From Chloroflexota bacterium (GTDB lineage: Bacteria > Chloroflexota > Anaerolineae > JAAYZQ01), in assembly GCA_018606645.1 (NCBI GenBank), contig JAGVRI010000009.1:121996-185995 (forward strand): DNA of 64,000 nt, read 5' to 3'. Positions 25,044 to 34,098 of the stretch are shown one piece after another (the stretch's first letter is position 1; each line of letters opens with the position of its first letter). Under the pieces are notes generated by a model. That model searched no databases. It worked only from the letters and a program-made list of their open reading frames with translations, and had not been told where the DNA came from. The translations under genes were made by a program, and so were the position numbers.

Positions 25044-26510
25044 GTGCCTGACAAACCGGTACGCGTTCGGATCGCACCCAGCCCGACGGGCTATTTTCAT
25101 GTCGGCTCGGCGCGAACGGCGTTATTCAACTGGTTGTTTGCCCGCCACCACGGCGGCAAGTTCATCGTCCGGATCGAGGATACCGACCGCTCCCGGTATC
25201 ACCCTGAAGCGGTGCCCGACCTGATCGCCAGTTTGCGCTGGTTGGGCCTCGACTGGGATGAGGGACCTGAGGTGGGAGGAGACTATGGTCCCTATTATCA
25301 GTCCCAGCGGCTGGCCCTCTATCAGCATTACGCCGCTCAATTGGTCGAGCAAGGGCACGCCTATCGGTGCTACTGCTCACCCGAGCGATTGGAGGCGCTC
25401 CGGGAAGAACAACGAAAACGGAAAGAGAACCCCGGCTATGACCGCCATTGCCGTTATCTGACGGCTGCGCAACGAGCCGAGTATGAAGCCCAGGGCATCA
25501 CCCCTGTCATCCGGCTAAAAGTGCCCCTGGAGGGTCAGACGACGTTTCACGACCTGTTGTACGGCACGATCACCGTAGACCATCAGATGCTGGACGATCT
25601 GGTGTTGCTCAAGAGCGATGGCTACCCCACCTACCATCTGGCCAACGTGGTGGATGACCATCTCATGGAGATCAGCCATATCATGCGGGGGGATGAGTGG
25701 TTGCCGTCGGTGCCGAAACATGTCCTTCTCTATCAGGCCTTTGGTTGGGAGATCCCGGTCTATGCCCACCTGCCATTGATCCTGGCTCCCACCGGTCAGG
25801 GGAAGCTCAGCAAGCGGCACGGCGGGGTCGAAATCCGCGAGTTTCGCCGCCAGGGCTACCTGCCGGAGGCGATGATCAATTACCTGGCCCGCGTGGGCTG
25901 GAGCTACGATGACAAGACGGAAATCTTTAGCCGGGAGGAGTTGATCCGCTACTTTGATCTCAGCGGGATCAGCAGCTCGCCGGCTCGCTTTTCCTACGAG
26001 CGGCTGGAATGGATGAACGGCTACTACATCCGCCAGTTGCACCCTGATGACCTGGCGGCCCGGCTAGTTCCGTTTCTGCAGGAGGCCGGGTACCCTGTCA
26101 CCGCAGCCGAGCTGGTACCGATCGTGCCGTTGATCCAAGAACGACTCAAGACCTTGGCCGAGGTCGTCCAGTGGACCGATTTCTTTTTCAAGAGCGTGTT
26201 GGAGTATGAGGCCAGCTTGCTGATTGGGAAGAACATGACCGCCACCGAGTCGTTGGTTGCCTTGCGACGAGTCCGAGAGACGCTGGCCCTCCTGACTCCG
26301 TTTACCGCGGCGACGATCGAGCCGCCGTTGCGGGCCCTGGCCGACCAATTGGGGATCAAAGCCGCCCAATTATTCGGCATTATCCGGGTGGCCGTGACCG
26401 GCAAAGAGGTGGCGCCGCCGTTATTTGAGGTCATGGCGATCCTGGGTCTGGAGCGGGTCCTGGCTCGCCTGGACCAGGCGATTGAGATGCTGGACCGCCT
26501 GATCCATTGA
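25044..26510 (+). CDS. gltX: Glutamyl-tRNA synthetase
   Basis: A class I synthetase of 488 residues. The HIGH motif is HVGS (residues 19-22, in APSPTGYFHVGSARTALFNW), and the KMSKS motif is KLSKR (about residue 254). The C-terminal anticodon-binding domain is complete. The GTG start at 25044 follows AGGAGG by 6 bases. With glnS downstream (69 bases, same strand), the cell has separate enzymes for Glu and Gln, so this GltX is expected to be discriminating and not to charge tRNA-Gln. Confidence 0.95.
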   Translation: MPDKPVRVRIAPSPTGYFHVGSARTALFNWLFARHHGGKFIVRIEDTDRSRYHPEAVPDLIASLRWLGLDWDEGPEVGGDYGPYYQSQRLALYQHYAAQLVEQGHAYRCYCSPERLEALREEQRKRKENPGYDRHCRYLTAAQRAEYEAQGITPVIRLKVPLEGQTTFHDLLYGTITVDHQMLDDLVLLKSDGYPTYHLANVVDDHLMEISHIMRGDEWLPSVPKHVLLYQAFGWEIPVYAHLPLILAPTGQGKLSKRHGGVEIREFRRQGYLPEAMINYLARVGWSYDDKTEIFSREELIRYFDLSGISSSPARFSYERLEWMNGYYIRQLHPDDLAARLVPFLQEAGYPVTAAELVPIVPLIQERLKTLAEVVQWTDFFFKSVLEYEASLLIGKNMTATESLVALRRVRETLALLTPFTAATIEPPLRALADQLGIKAAQLFGIIRVAVTGKEVAPPLFEVMAILGLERVLARLDQAIEMLDRLIH

Positions 26511-26579
26511 TCCGTAAAGCGTCTGACTCAAGAACCGGCGACGCGCAGTCATATCGGGAGAACTTGCGAGGGGAATCGT

Positions 26580-28268
26580 ATGAGTGAGACGAACGTGGCT
26601 CCGACTGACTTTATTCGGGAAATTATCAATGAAGATCTGCGGACCGGGAGGTTCAACTATGTGCGCACCCGGTTCCCCCCGGAACCGAACGGCTATTTGC
26701 ATATTGGCCATGCCAAAGCCATTTGCATTGATTTCGGCATTGCCGAAGAGTACGGAGGCGTATGCAACCTGCGGTTCGACGACACCAACCCGGCCAAGGA
26801 AGAGGCGAAATATGTCCAGGCCATCAAAGAGGATATTCGCTGGCTCGGTTTTGACTGGGGAGATCGGGAGTATTACGCCTCGGACTATTTTGAACAACTG
26901 TACGAATGGGCTATCCAGCTCATCAAGGATGGGAAAGCCTATGTGGACAGCCTGAGTCCGGAAGAGATCAAAGAATATCGGGGAGGATTCGGCGTCCCGG
27001 GCAAAGAGAGCCCCTATCGTAACCGTTCGGTCGAAGAGAACCTTGACCTGTTTCAACGGATGCGGGCCGGCGAGTTCCGGGAAGGGGAACACGTGCTGCG
27101 AGCCAAGATCGACATGCAGTCAGGGAACATGAACCTGCGCGACCCGGTCATGTATCGCATTCTCCATGCCCCGCATCATCGGACGGGGAATCGGTGGTGT
27201 ATTTATCCCATGTACGACTGGGCGCATGGGCAGTGTGACTCGATCGAGGGGATCACCCATTCGCTCTGCGACCTGGCCTATGAAGACCACCGTCCGCTGT
27301 ATGACTGGTTCCTGGACCAATTGGGCATCTTTCATCCAAGACAGATCGAGTTTGCGCGCCTGAATCTCAGTTATACCGTCCTGAGCAAACGGTATCTCCT
27401 GCGGCTGGTCGAAGGGGGATATGTGAGCGGCTGGGACGATCCGCGTATGCCCACCTTGGCCGGTATGCGACGACGGGGATACCCCCCGGAGGCGATTCGG
27501 GCTTTTTGCGATCGCATTGGCGTCGCCAAGAGCGAGAACCTGGTGGACATTGCGCTGCTCGAGCATTGTGTGCGCGAGGAGCTGAACAAGCGCGCCCCGC
27601 GAGTCATGGGCGTGTTGCGACCGCTGCGTGTCGTCCTGGTCAATTATCCGGAAGATCAGGTGGAAGAGGTAGAGGCGATCAACAATCCAGAGGATCCGGG
27701 CATGGGGGTGCGCAAGGTCCCCTTCTCCCGCGTCCTGTATGTGGAGCAAGAAGACTTTATGGAGGATCCACCGCGCAAGTGGTTCCGCCTCGCTCCGGGA
27801 CGTGAGGTCCGACTGAAACACGCCTATTATATTACCTGTGTGGACGTGGTCAAGGATGAACGAGGGCAGGTGGTGGAACTGCGCTGCACCTACGATCCGG
27901 AGACAAGGGGAGGCGGATCTCCGGACGGGCGACGCGTATTGGGCACGTTGCATTGGGTATCGGCCGCCCATGCCCTGGACGCCGAAGTGCGTCTCTACGA
28001 CTATTTGTTTAGCAAACCCGATCCGATGGAGGTGGAAGAGGGAAAGGACTTTATCTCGAACCTGAACCCAAATTCGCTGGAGGTCCTGGACTCGTGCAAG
28101 GTCGAGCCGAGTCTCAGAGGCGCAGCGCCGGGCAGCCGTTTCCAGTTCCTGCGCCAGGGTTACTTTTGCGTGGACCCCGATTCCACGCCCCAGAAACTGG
28201 TCTTTAACCGCACAGTCACCCTCAAGGATACCTGGAGCAAGATCGCCAAGGGACAGCAAGAGGAGTAG
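26580..28268 (+). CDS. glnS: Glutaminyl-tRNA synthetase
   Basis: A class I synthetase of 562 residues. HIGH is exact (residues 41-44, in [17 protein letters not shown]), the KMSKS motif is VLSKR, and the two C-terminal beta-barrel anticodon domains are present. Bacterial GlnRS is generally regarded as acquired from eukaryotes, and the protein resembles that form throughout. It probably shares the gltX transcript, and the tRNA-Gln gene lies 68 bases beyond its stop. Confidence 0.96.
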   Translation: MSETNVAPTDFIREIINEDLRTGRFNYVRTRFPPEPNGYLHIGHAKAICIDFGIAEEYGGVCNLRFDDTNPAKEEAKYVQAIKEDIRWLGFDWGDREYYASDYFEQLYEWAIQLIKDGKAYVDSLSPEEIKEYRGGFGVPGKESPYRNRSVEENLDLFQRMRAGEFREGEHVLRAKIDMQSGNMNLRDPVMYRILHAPHHRTGNRWCIYPMYDWAHGQCDSIEGITHSLCDLAYEDHRPLYDWFLDQLGIFHPRQIEFARLNLSYTVLSKRYLLRLVEGGYVSGWDDPRMPTLAGMRRRGYPPEAIRAFCDRIGVAKSENLVDIALLEHCVREELNKRAPRVMGVLRPLRVVLVNYPEDQVEEVEAINNPEDPGMGVRKVPFSRVLYVEQEDFMEDPPRKWFRLAPGREVRLKHAYYITCVDVVKDERGQVVELRCTYDPETRGGGSPDGRRVLGTLHWVSAAHALDAEVRLYDYLFSKPDPMEVEEGKDFISNLNPNSLEVLDSCKVEPSLRGAAPGSRFQFLRQGYFCVDPDSTPQKLVFNRTVTLKDTWSKIAKGQQEE

Positions 28269-28295
28269 CCAAGGGCACATCCGCTTGAGATAGAT

Positions 28296-28324
28296 TTGCC
28301 AGATGCCTGGTTCTGTGCTACAAT
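28296..28324 (+). promoter_or_regulatory. Promoter of tRNA-Gln
   Basis: TTGCCA (28296-28301), a 17-base spacer and TACAAT (28319-28324), ending 12 bases before the tRNA. Confidence 0.75.
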
Positions 28325-28336
28325 AGAAACAGGTGG

Positions 28337-28410
28337 TGGGGGATCGTCTAGTGGTAGGACACGTGACTCTGGATCACGGCACCGGGGTTCGAATCCCTGT
28401 CCCCCAGCCA
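28337..28410 (+). tRNA. tRNA-Gln (anticodon CTG)
   Basis: The 74-base gene has the U1-containing acceptor TGGGGGA/TCCCCCA usual for glutamine, an anticodon loop CTCTGGA (anticodon CTG), a T-arm with GGTTCGAATCC, discriminator G, and an encoded CCA. Confidence 0.96.
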
Positions 28411-28414
28411 TGAG

Positions 28415-28449
28415 AAACGGGCGTCCTGTACGCCCGTTTTCGCTTTTTT
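28415..28449 (+). terminator. Terminator of tRNA-Gln
   Basis: A perfect 9-bp stem (AAACGGGCG at 28415-28423, CGCCCGTTT at 28431-28439) is followed by TTCGCTTTTTT. It begins 5 bases after the tRNA. Confidence 0.9.
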
Positions 28450-28528
28450 CTCCGCTTCGACCTTGTCTACTTGCTCTTTGCCCTATCTTTAGGTAGAATC
28501 TGGCACAAGTCAAGCGGCTCGTTCGTAA

Positions 28529-28557
28529 TTTACATCCAGGGCTATCCGTGGTATGAT
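28529..28557 (+). promoter_or_regulatory. Promoter giving a leaderless mRNA for the gene at 28565
   Basis: TTTACA (28529-28534), a 17-base spacer and TATGAT (28552-28557). The two upstream ATGs (28553, 28556) overlap the -10 box and cannot be starts; the ATG at 28565 lies at the expected first base of the transcript. Confidence 0.65.
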
Positions 28558-28564
28558 GAACTCG

Positions 28565-29266
28565 ATGAATAAGGGATATGCGGTCGGGTTTTTGATCATC
28601 GTACTGGTCGTGATCCTCGGCTTTTATGTGGCAGTGACCGGTTTTATTTCGAGCCGAGAGGCGCTGCGGGCGGAACCCACCTCTGCGCCGGCCACCAGAG
28701 CCGCCCAGGCACCCCGAAGCCCGGCAACCCTCGCTCCCTCCCCTACGGCCACCCTGATGCTCACGCCTACGGTGTCGTCACAATTGCCGATGACGGCCAC
28801 CTGGACCCCCTCGTTCAACCCGACCGAGCCGGCCATCCCCACCCAGCCAGAGGCCCCGGAGCCGACCGGCGCTCCCGCTGAACCGACCGAAACCCTGCCT
28901 CCTCCGACCCGAACTCCCACCCCGGTTCCAGCGCCCTCGTTTCCGTTTCGGCTGGCCGGGCCTCCGGCGGCTGATCCGTCCTACCCCGCCTGTTGCTACA
29001 TCTTTGGCTCTGTTCGCGACGCGGCCGGCAACGGCCTGGAAGGGATCCAGATCCAGGCGGTCAATGAATGGACCCCGCCGGTCGTCGCCACCAGCAAGGG
29101 GGGAGTTGATCTGGGCAAGTATGACATCCCAATTGGTCGGGACCGGATCATCTGGTACGTATACCTGATCGATTCAGCCGGGAATCAGATCAGCACCAAA
29201 GCCCAGGTCCAGTTCGATCCCAACGTCGCCAACGCCTTTCGGGTGGATTGGCAGCGGACGTATTAG
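28565..29266 (+). CDS. Membrane-anchored protein with Pro/Thr linker and C-terminal beta domain
   Basis: A 233-residue protein I do not recognise as a named family. It has one N-terminal membrane segment (about residues 6-28), a Pro/Thr/Ala-rich linker of about 100 residues, and a C-terminal domain from about 130 with two adjacent Cys (PACCYIFGSVRDAAGNGLEG) that reads like a carboxypeptidase-regulatory or Ig-like beta sandwich. It should be anchored in the membrane with the domain outside. The start is set by the promoter: no ribosome site is visible and the mRNA would be leaderless. It converges with the glycosidase-like genes. Confidence 0.75.
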   Translation: MNKGYAVGFLIIVLVVILGFYVAVTGFISSREALRAEPTSAPATRAAQAPRSPATLAPSPTATLMLTPTVSSQLPMTATWTPSFNPTEPAIPTQPEAPEPTGAPAEPTETLPPPTRTPTPVPAPSFPFRLAGPPAADPSYPACCYIFGSVRDAAGNGLEGIQIQAVNEWTPPVVATSKGGVDLGKYDIPIGRDRIIWYVYLIDSAGNQISTKAQVQFDPNVANAFRVDWQRTY

Positions 29267-29307
29267 AAAACTCTCCGCAGGCTGGGGCGCCCGGCAGGAG
29301 GGATTCG

Positions 29308-30762
29308 TCACGGGGCGTAGGGACACCGGCCCATACCGCGCTCCTGGCGGATGTAGGAACAGAGCATGACATACGGCGCCTTGAGCCTGAGTTCATCGAT
29401 CTTGCTCGGCTCCAGGATCGACCACCAATATTGTTCGTCATTCTGGGTCCAGTTCACGTCCGGCATGTAGATCAGGCTCATCACCCCGATCCAAGGCTGC
29501 CAGTGGGCTTTGGCATACTGGTACGCCCGCACCATATAATCGCCCTGGACGAACTGGTCGCTCACCCGATGCCAGTAGTAGGGGCTGTTGGGCCGTTCAT
29601 CGATCGTCCAGCCAAACTCCAACACGACGACCTTCTTGTTGGCATCGCCATTGTCGACCATGATCTGGCGCAGGTCTTCCACATGGCGGAAACAGTAGAT
29701 GCGACAGGCCGGGCCAGGGCAATTCACGTCGCCGACGTTGTAAAAGTTGGGATCGTTGGCCACTTCTCCCGGATCCTTTTCCGGCGGCGCCTTGTAGCCG
29801 GCGCCGTGGGCGCCCAATAGATCGAAATAGGGCTTGGCTCCGGCGGCGTACATCGCCTGGATGAACTGGGTATCCGGCACGGCCCGCTGGCTTCGCTCGG
29901 TCGTAGGCGCCAGGCCGGCGCTGATGACCAGAGCGTTGGGGTCGGCCTTCTTGATCGCCTGATAGGCCTTTTTCAACATCTGGGTATACTCACCCGCGTT
30001 CGGTGGCTTGTTCCCCCACTCGCGGGCCAGGTTGGGTTCGTTCCACACCTGATAGGCGTGGATCCGACCCCGGTAGCGGGTGGCCATGGCCGACAAAAAG
30101 CGGGCGAAATGATCGCTGTTGCCCGGCGGAGGTCCGGCCCAATCGGGGGCGCTGTCCACCCGGACGATCAGGTACAAGCCAAACTCTTCGACCTGGTCCA
30201 CGATGCGATCGGCGGTGGACCAATCGTATTTGCCTTTACCTGCCCCCTCGATATCGCGCCAGGCGAACCACTGTTTGACCCATCGAAATCCGGCGTCTCG
30301 GATGAGGCCCAGGTCCCGATGGGCGATCTCGGGCTGCCACCAGAGGAACGCCTGGATGCCATAGTCGGGCGAGGTCATGGTTGGGGGCTTGCGCGTAGGG
30401 CGCGGCGTAGCCGTAGGAGGCGCCTTGGTCGGCGTCGTCACCGTCTGAACCGGAGGCGAGGTAGGGGTTGCCGTCTCGGCTGGCTGGCTTGTGGGGACGG
30501 GAGAGGCGGTTTCTCCCGGCTCCTGGGTCGGTGGGGTCGCCTCCGGCGTTTCTCTGGCCACGGAGGTAAAGGTGGGCCGCAGGGTAGGTTCAGCGGGCGA
30601 AAGGTCCCGTGAATCGGATCTCAGGCGCAGCACCACCGCCACTCCGACAAACACCAGGGCCACGACCACGCCGACCATCAACAGGACCACCAGGATGGTG
30701 AATATCTGACCGCCGTTTCCCCGCCTTTGTGGCGATACCGGCTGTATGTTTCGATAACTCAT
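29308..30762 (-). CDS. Membrane-anchored clan GH-A glycoside hydrolase-like protein
   Basis: A 484-residue protein: one membrane segment (about 17-42), a Thr/Pro-rich linker to about 130, then a TIM-barrel domain starting YGIQAFLWWQPE. Candidate catalytic residues are E242 in VWNEPNL (acid/base) and E382 in VLEFGW (nucleophile), the clan GH-A pattern; GH5 and GH39 are the closest types. The substrate is unknown. The ATG at 30762 is preferred over one at 30810, since the hydrophobic segment then lies near the start. It follows its larger paralogue by 87 bases and is likely co-transcribed. Confidence 0.8.
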   Translation of the reverse strand: MSYRNIQPVSPQRRGNGGQIFTILVVLLMVGVVVALVFVGVAVVLRLRSDSRDLSPAEPTLRPTFTSVARETPEATPPTQEPGETASPVPTSQPAETATPTSPPVQTVTTPTKAPPTATPRPTRKPPTMTSPDYGIQAFLWWQPEIAHRDLGLIRDAGFRWVKQWFAWRDIEGAGKGKYDWSTADRIVDQVEEFGLYLIVRVDSAPDWAGPPPGNSDHFARFLSAMATRYRGRIHAYQVWNEPNLAREWGNKPPNAGEYTQMLKKAYQAIKKADPNALVISAGLAPTTERSQRAVPDTQFIQAMYAAGAKPYFDLLGAHGAGYKAPPEKDPGEVANDPNFYNVGDVNCPGPACRIYCFRHVEDLRQIMVDNGDANKKVVVLEFGWTIDERPNSPYYWHRVSDQFVQGDYMVRAYQYAKAHWQPWIGVMSLIYMPDVNWTQNDEQYWWSILEPSKIDELRLKAPYVMLCSYIRQERGMGRCPYAP

Positions 30763-30849
30763 CGTTCCGCTGCTCTCCAAAGAACAAGACCAACCAGGGC
30801 ATCGGCCCATTCCCGTGCCCTGGTTGGTGGTCCGAACTCATCCCTCCGA

Positions 30850-33843
30850 TTACTTGGCCATCGACTTGAGTTTGTTATAGGTCAGCGTGGGACTCCAGTC
30901 GCCGTGGACAATCCCCCATTGCGCCTTTTCGGTGCCCGGCGCCACTACCTCAAAGTTCAGGTTCCAGAGGAACGCCACCCCGACGAACCCCCACTGTTTC
31001 ATCAGCTTGAAGGCTTCCACCGTCCATTCGGCCTGCTCCTCGCGGGTATTGTCCAGGGCGTATCCATAACTCGGATCGCCGGTCCAGTTGGTCGCCCAGC
31101 CGAATTCGGTAGGCCAGATCTTCTTGGCTCCATCCCCATATTTTTTCATGATGTTATAGTACCCATTCAGGGTGGAGTAAAAGCTCCAGGAGTGATGCAG
31201 TGTCTGGCACGGACCACGGAACGAGGAACCCTGCTGGGTGATAAAGTTACAGGCATCCTGCCCGCCTTTGACCCAGGGAGCTACGTTGTAGCCGCTGGGG
31301 TGGGCGCCGATGGCATCGCAATAGTTTTTCAGACCGGCCTGATACATCCCTTCCAGATAGGTGTAGTCGTCCATCGCCTTGGGCGGAGGCGCCCCGGTCG
31401 GGGTCAGAGCCCCGCTAACGACGATCATGCTCGGACAGGCCTGTTTGATCCGGTTGTAGCTCGGTTTGAGCATGGCGACATAGGCAGCGGGGTCGATCTT
31501 CATGTTCCCCCACTCATAATGGAGATTCTGCTCGTTCCAGACCTCGATGGCCTTGACGGCGGTCCCGCAATAGCGTCCGGCCAGGGCCCCCAGGAAATCG
31601 GCCAGGTCTTGATAGTTGTTCGGCGGGCCGCCTACGCTCAGGTCCTGCCCGGCTCGCGACCAGGCCGGGGCGTTCACCACACTCCACAAGACCTTGACCC
31701 CCCGGGCATTGGCCGCCGCCACGATCTCGTCCAAGGCGCCCCATTCATAGCTGCCCTTGCTCGGTTCGAAATGTTTCCATTCAACCTGTTGCTTGACCCA
31801 ACCAAAGCCGAGGTCCTTGATCTTGTCCATGACGATGCCGGCCTGACCGTTATGGATCATGTGCGCCTGAATCCCATAGCCAAAGCCCGGATTGGGCGGT
31901 GGATTGCCGCCGGAGGGCGCGCTGGCCGGCTTGGAGGTGGAGCTGGATGACCTGGAGGCCGGCCTGGGCGTCGCCGTGGGCACCGGGGTGGGGGTGGGAG
32001 TGGGCGTCTCGGTCGGGATAGGGGTGGGGGTGAAAGTAGGCGTCGGCGTGGGGGTGGGTTCTTCCACCTGCAGAGATACCCGCCCTGCACCGGCGACGGT
32101 CTGGCCCGCGTTCGCCACGATCGACACCCCGATCTCATACTGGCCCGGTTGGTCAGGAGCAACCCAGACAAAGTCCCGCTGATCCAGACCCGTGGTCTGC
32201 TCCGTAACCAGGCCCTGCGCCGGGTTTTCCACGCGCCACACCACCGCAAAGTCGCTCTGCACCGGGGCCACCGCTGCCTGGACGGAGGCCTGGTACTCGC
32301 GCACCAGGTCCCAGATACGGGGATCGTTGCCCTCGTCCCACAAGGCGCGGACGGCTAAACCGCCCAGATTGAAGCGACGCAGCAACTCCAGCTTATGACT
32401 CAGGCTGCTGGCATCTTCCAGCCAGACCGTCCGTTGTTCGCCGCTGGCCTCGTCCACATAGGTGAACCAGTAGCGACCGATGGCCGGATCGAACTCGATG
32501 CCTGGGGTATCCAGGCCGACCGTCACCTGTTCGCCGGGGATGAGCAAGGTGTCGCCCTGTTTCAGGGCCACGTTGCTCAGTTCGGCCAGGGCATCCCGAT
32601 AGGTGCGTTCCAGCAACACCCCGCCGGCCTTTTCCACGCTCCGCGCGGTGAACACTGGCCGAAGCTTGTACCGCTCCACCTGTCCCACCGCCCACCACAG
32701 CAGGTCTTCCATCTGTCCCCCCGCCGTGTAGGCGGCCGGGTCCTGGATGGCCGGGAATTTGAATCCATCTACGACCCGACCCAGCGCTTGCCAGTCGTAC
32801 GCTCCCGTCTCCCAGCGGTCCTCTGCTATCTGGATGGGCGCCTCGACATGGAGGGTGAGCAACTTGCCCTGGGCATGAAGCTGTTCGGCCAGGCGGGTCA
32901 CAAAGTCAGTGTACTCCTCCCGCAGGTCGGCGTTGATGCCCCGATAATCCAGATCAATCCCGGCGTACATCTCACGCACCACCCGATCGACAATGACCTG
33001 CGCATGGGTTTCCCGGGATTCGGGGATGACCAACATATTGTCCACCAGGTCGCTGCGCACGACCCCGTCGTCGGTCCAGTTGCGCAACGTGGGCAAGACC
33101 CGGTATGACTCCTGCCCGGTCAATTCGGGCAAGCTCACCAGCTCCCCCTCGATCCCGTTATTGCCGCCCAGGTAATAGCCCAGCGGATTGAGCTCCGCCA
33201 GCGCCTGATCGCCCAGATCGGGCAACGACACATACTCGGGCAGTTCGGCACTCACCTGCGGCGGCCACGGAGCGCTCTGGAACGCGACGACTACCCCGGG
33301 CACGTGATCCAGCCGGGCTTCCAGCACGTCATCTTCCGCGATCAGTTGGGAGGGAATGAACTGCCAGTTCTCTCCATCCCACTGGTACAGGGACAAGGTC
33401 TCGTACGGTTCGGCGGCATTGGGGATCGGTACGGTGAGGACCACCTCGCCAGGCATGGGGCCATGGACGTCCATTTGATACACCGGACTCTTGGCCTGCA
33501 GATAGGAGGGGATCGCCGCGGCGGCTTCCTTGAGAGCCTTACCGGCTGATCCATCCAGAAAGCGGACCATCGGGACCTGTTCTTCTTTGATCTTGCAGTC
33601 TTTGGGTAGGCTCCCGGGCAGCACGGTCAATTGCATCCCATCCGGGTCGGTCACGGAGCCTCCCTCGTCGCGGTCGATCTCGACATACCCCGCTTCAAAG
33701 ATCCGTTCTTGAGCCGAAACAGGCGGCAAAAGGACAGCGGCGATCAGCAACCCCACGATCATCAGGTTCAAAAACCAACCACTGGTTTTGCCTTCCAGGA
33801 AGCGGTTCAATCCCCTCAACGACAGACTCGATTCCTCTTCCAT
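30850..33843 (-). CDS. Secreted two-domain protein: degenerate GH18-like plus clan GH-A glycosidase-like
   Basis: A 997-residue protein. A membrane or signal segment (about residues 23-44, ending PPVSAQ) is followed by a beta-rich region, a GH18-like barrel (about 240-560), a Pro/Thr linker built of TPTPTPT-type repeats, and a second barrel similar to that of the next gene. In the GH18 part the catalytic DxDxE reads DLDYR, with R301 in place of the acid Glu, so chitinase-type catalysis is unlikely there. The second barrel keeps E771 (VWNEQN) and E913 (WPTEFGW). The ATG at 33843 has GAGGTG upstream. A promoter lies at 34021-34049. Confidence 0.82.
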   Translation of the reverse strand: MEEESSLSLRGLNRFLEGKTSGWFLNLMIVGLLIAAVLLPPVSAQERIFEAGYVEIDRDEGGSVTDPDGMQLTVLPGSLPKDCKIKEEQVPMVRFLDGSAGKALKEAAAAIPSYLQAKSPVYQMDVHGPMPGEVVLTVPIPNAAEPYETLSLYQWDGENWQFIPSQLIAEDDVLEARLDHVPGVVVAFQSAPWPPQVSAELPEYVSLPDLGDQALAELNPLGYYLGGNNGIEGELVSLPELTGQESYRVLPTLRNWTDDGVVRSDLVDNMLVIPESRETHAQVIVDRVVREMYAGIDLDYRGINADLREEYTDFVTRLAEQLHAQGKLLTLHVEAPIQIAEDRWETGAYDWQALGRVVDGFKFPAIQDPAAYTAGGQMEDLLWWAVGQVERYKLRPVFTARSVEKAGGVLLERTYRDALAELSNVALKQGDTLLIPGEQVTVGLDTPGIEFDPAIGRYWFTYVDEASGEQRTVWLEDASSLSHKLELLRRFNLGGLAVRALWDEGNDPRIWDLVREYQASVQAAVAPVQSDFAVVWRVENPAQGLVTEQTTGLDQRDFVWVAPDQPGQYEIGVSIVANAGQTVAGAGRVSLQVEEPTPTPTPTFTPTPIPTETPTPTPTPVPTATPRPASRSSSSTSKPASAPSGGNPPPNPGFGYGIQAHMIHNGQAGIVMDKIKDLGFGWVKQQVEWKHFEPSKGSYEWGALDEIVAAANARGVKVLWSVVNAPAWSRAGQDLSVGGPPNNYQDLADFLGALAGRYCGTAVKAIEVWNEQNLHYEWGNMKIDPAAYVAMLKPSYNRIKQACPSMIVVSGALTPTGAPPPKAMDDYTYLEGMYQAGLKNYCDAIGAHPSGYNVAPWVKGGQDACNFITQQGSSFRGPCQTLHHSWSFYSTLNGYYNIMKKYGDGAKKIWPTEFGWATNWTGDPSYGYALDNTREEQAEWTVEAFKLMKQWGFVGVAFLWNLNFEVVAPGTEKAQWGIVHGDWSPTLTYNKLKSMAK

Positions 33844-34020
33844 TGAATCCACCTCACTCTTGAATTTCCACAGCTCCAAGTTTCTCAGGATCCGTATTCC
33901 GAGACACGAAAAATACCCCGGAGGCTGGGCCCGACCACGCCCGCCCAGCACGGGGTTCCTACCATATAGACTAGACTGCCGCCACGGCTCTCAACACTCC
34001 AAGTCGGCGAGCATGGGGCT

Positions 34021-34049
34021 ATGTTAGCATATCCACGCCGATTTGGCAA
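34021..34049 (-). promoter_or_regulatory. Promoter of the two glycosidase-like genes
   Basis: On the minus strand, TTGCCA (34049-34044), a 17-base spacer and TAACAT (34026-34021). The leader to the gene at 33843 would be about 170 bases. Confidence 0.65.
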
Positions 34050-34098
34050 ATCTTGTTTCCAAAACTGTCAATTCTGTCAGTACGGAACGCGCAGAGTA

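Noticed and set aside
31960-32070. Tandem-repeat-like stretch of TPTPTPT codons
   Set aside because: It is the in-frame Pro/Thr linker of the secreted glycosidase-like protein, not a separate DNA element.
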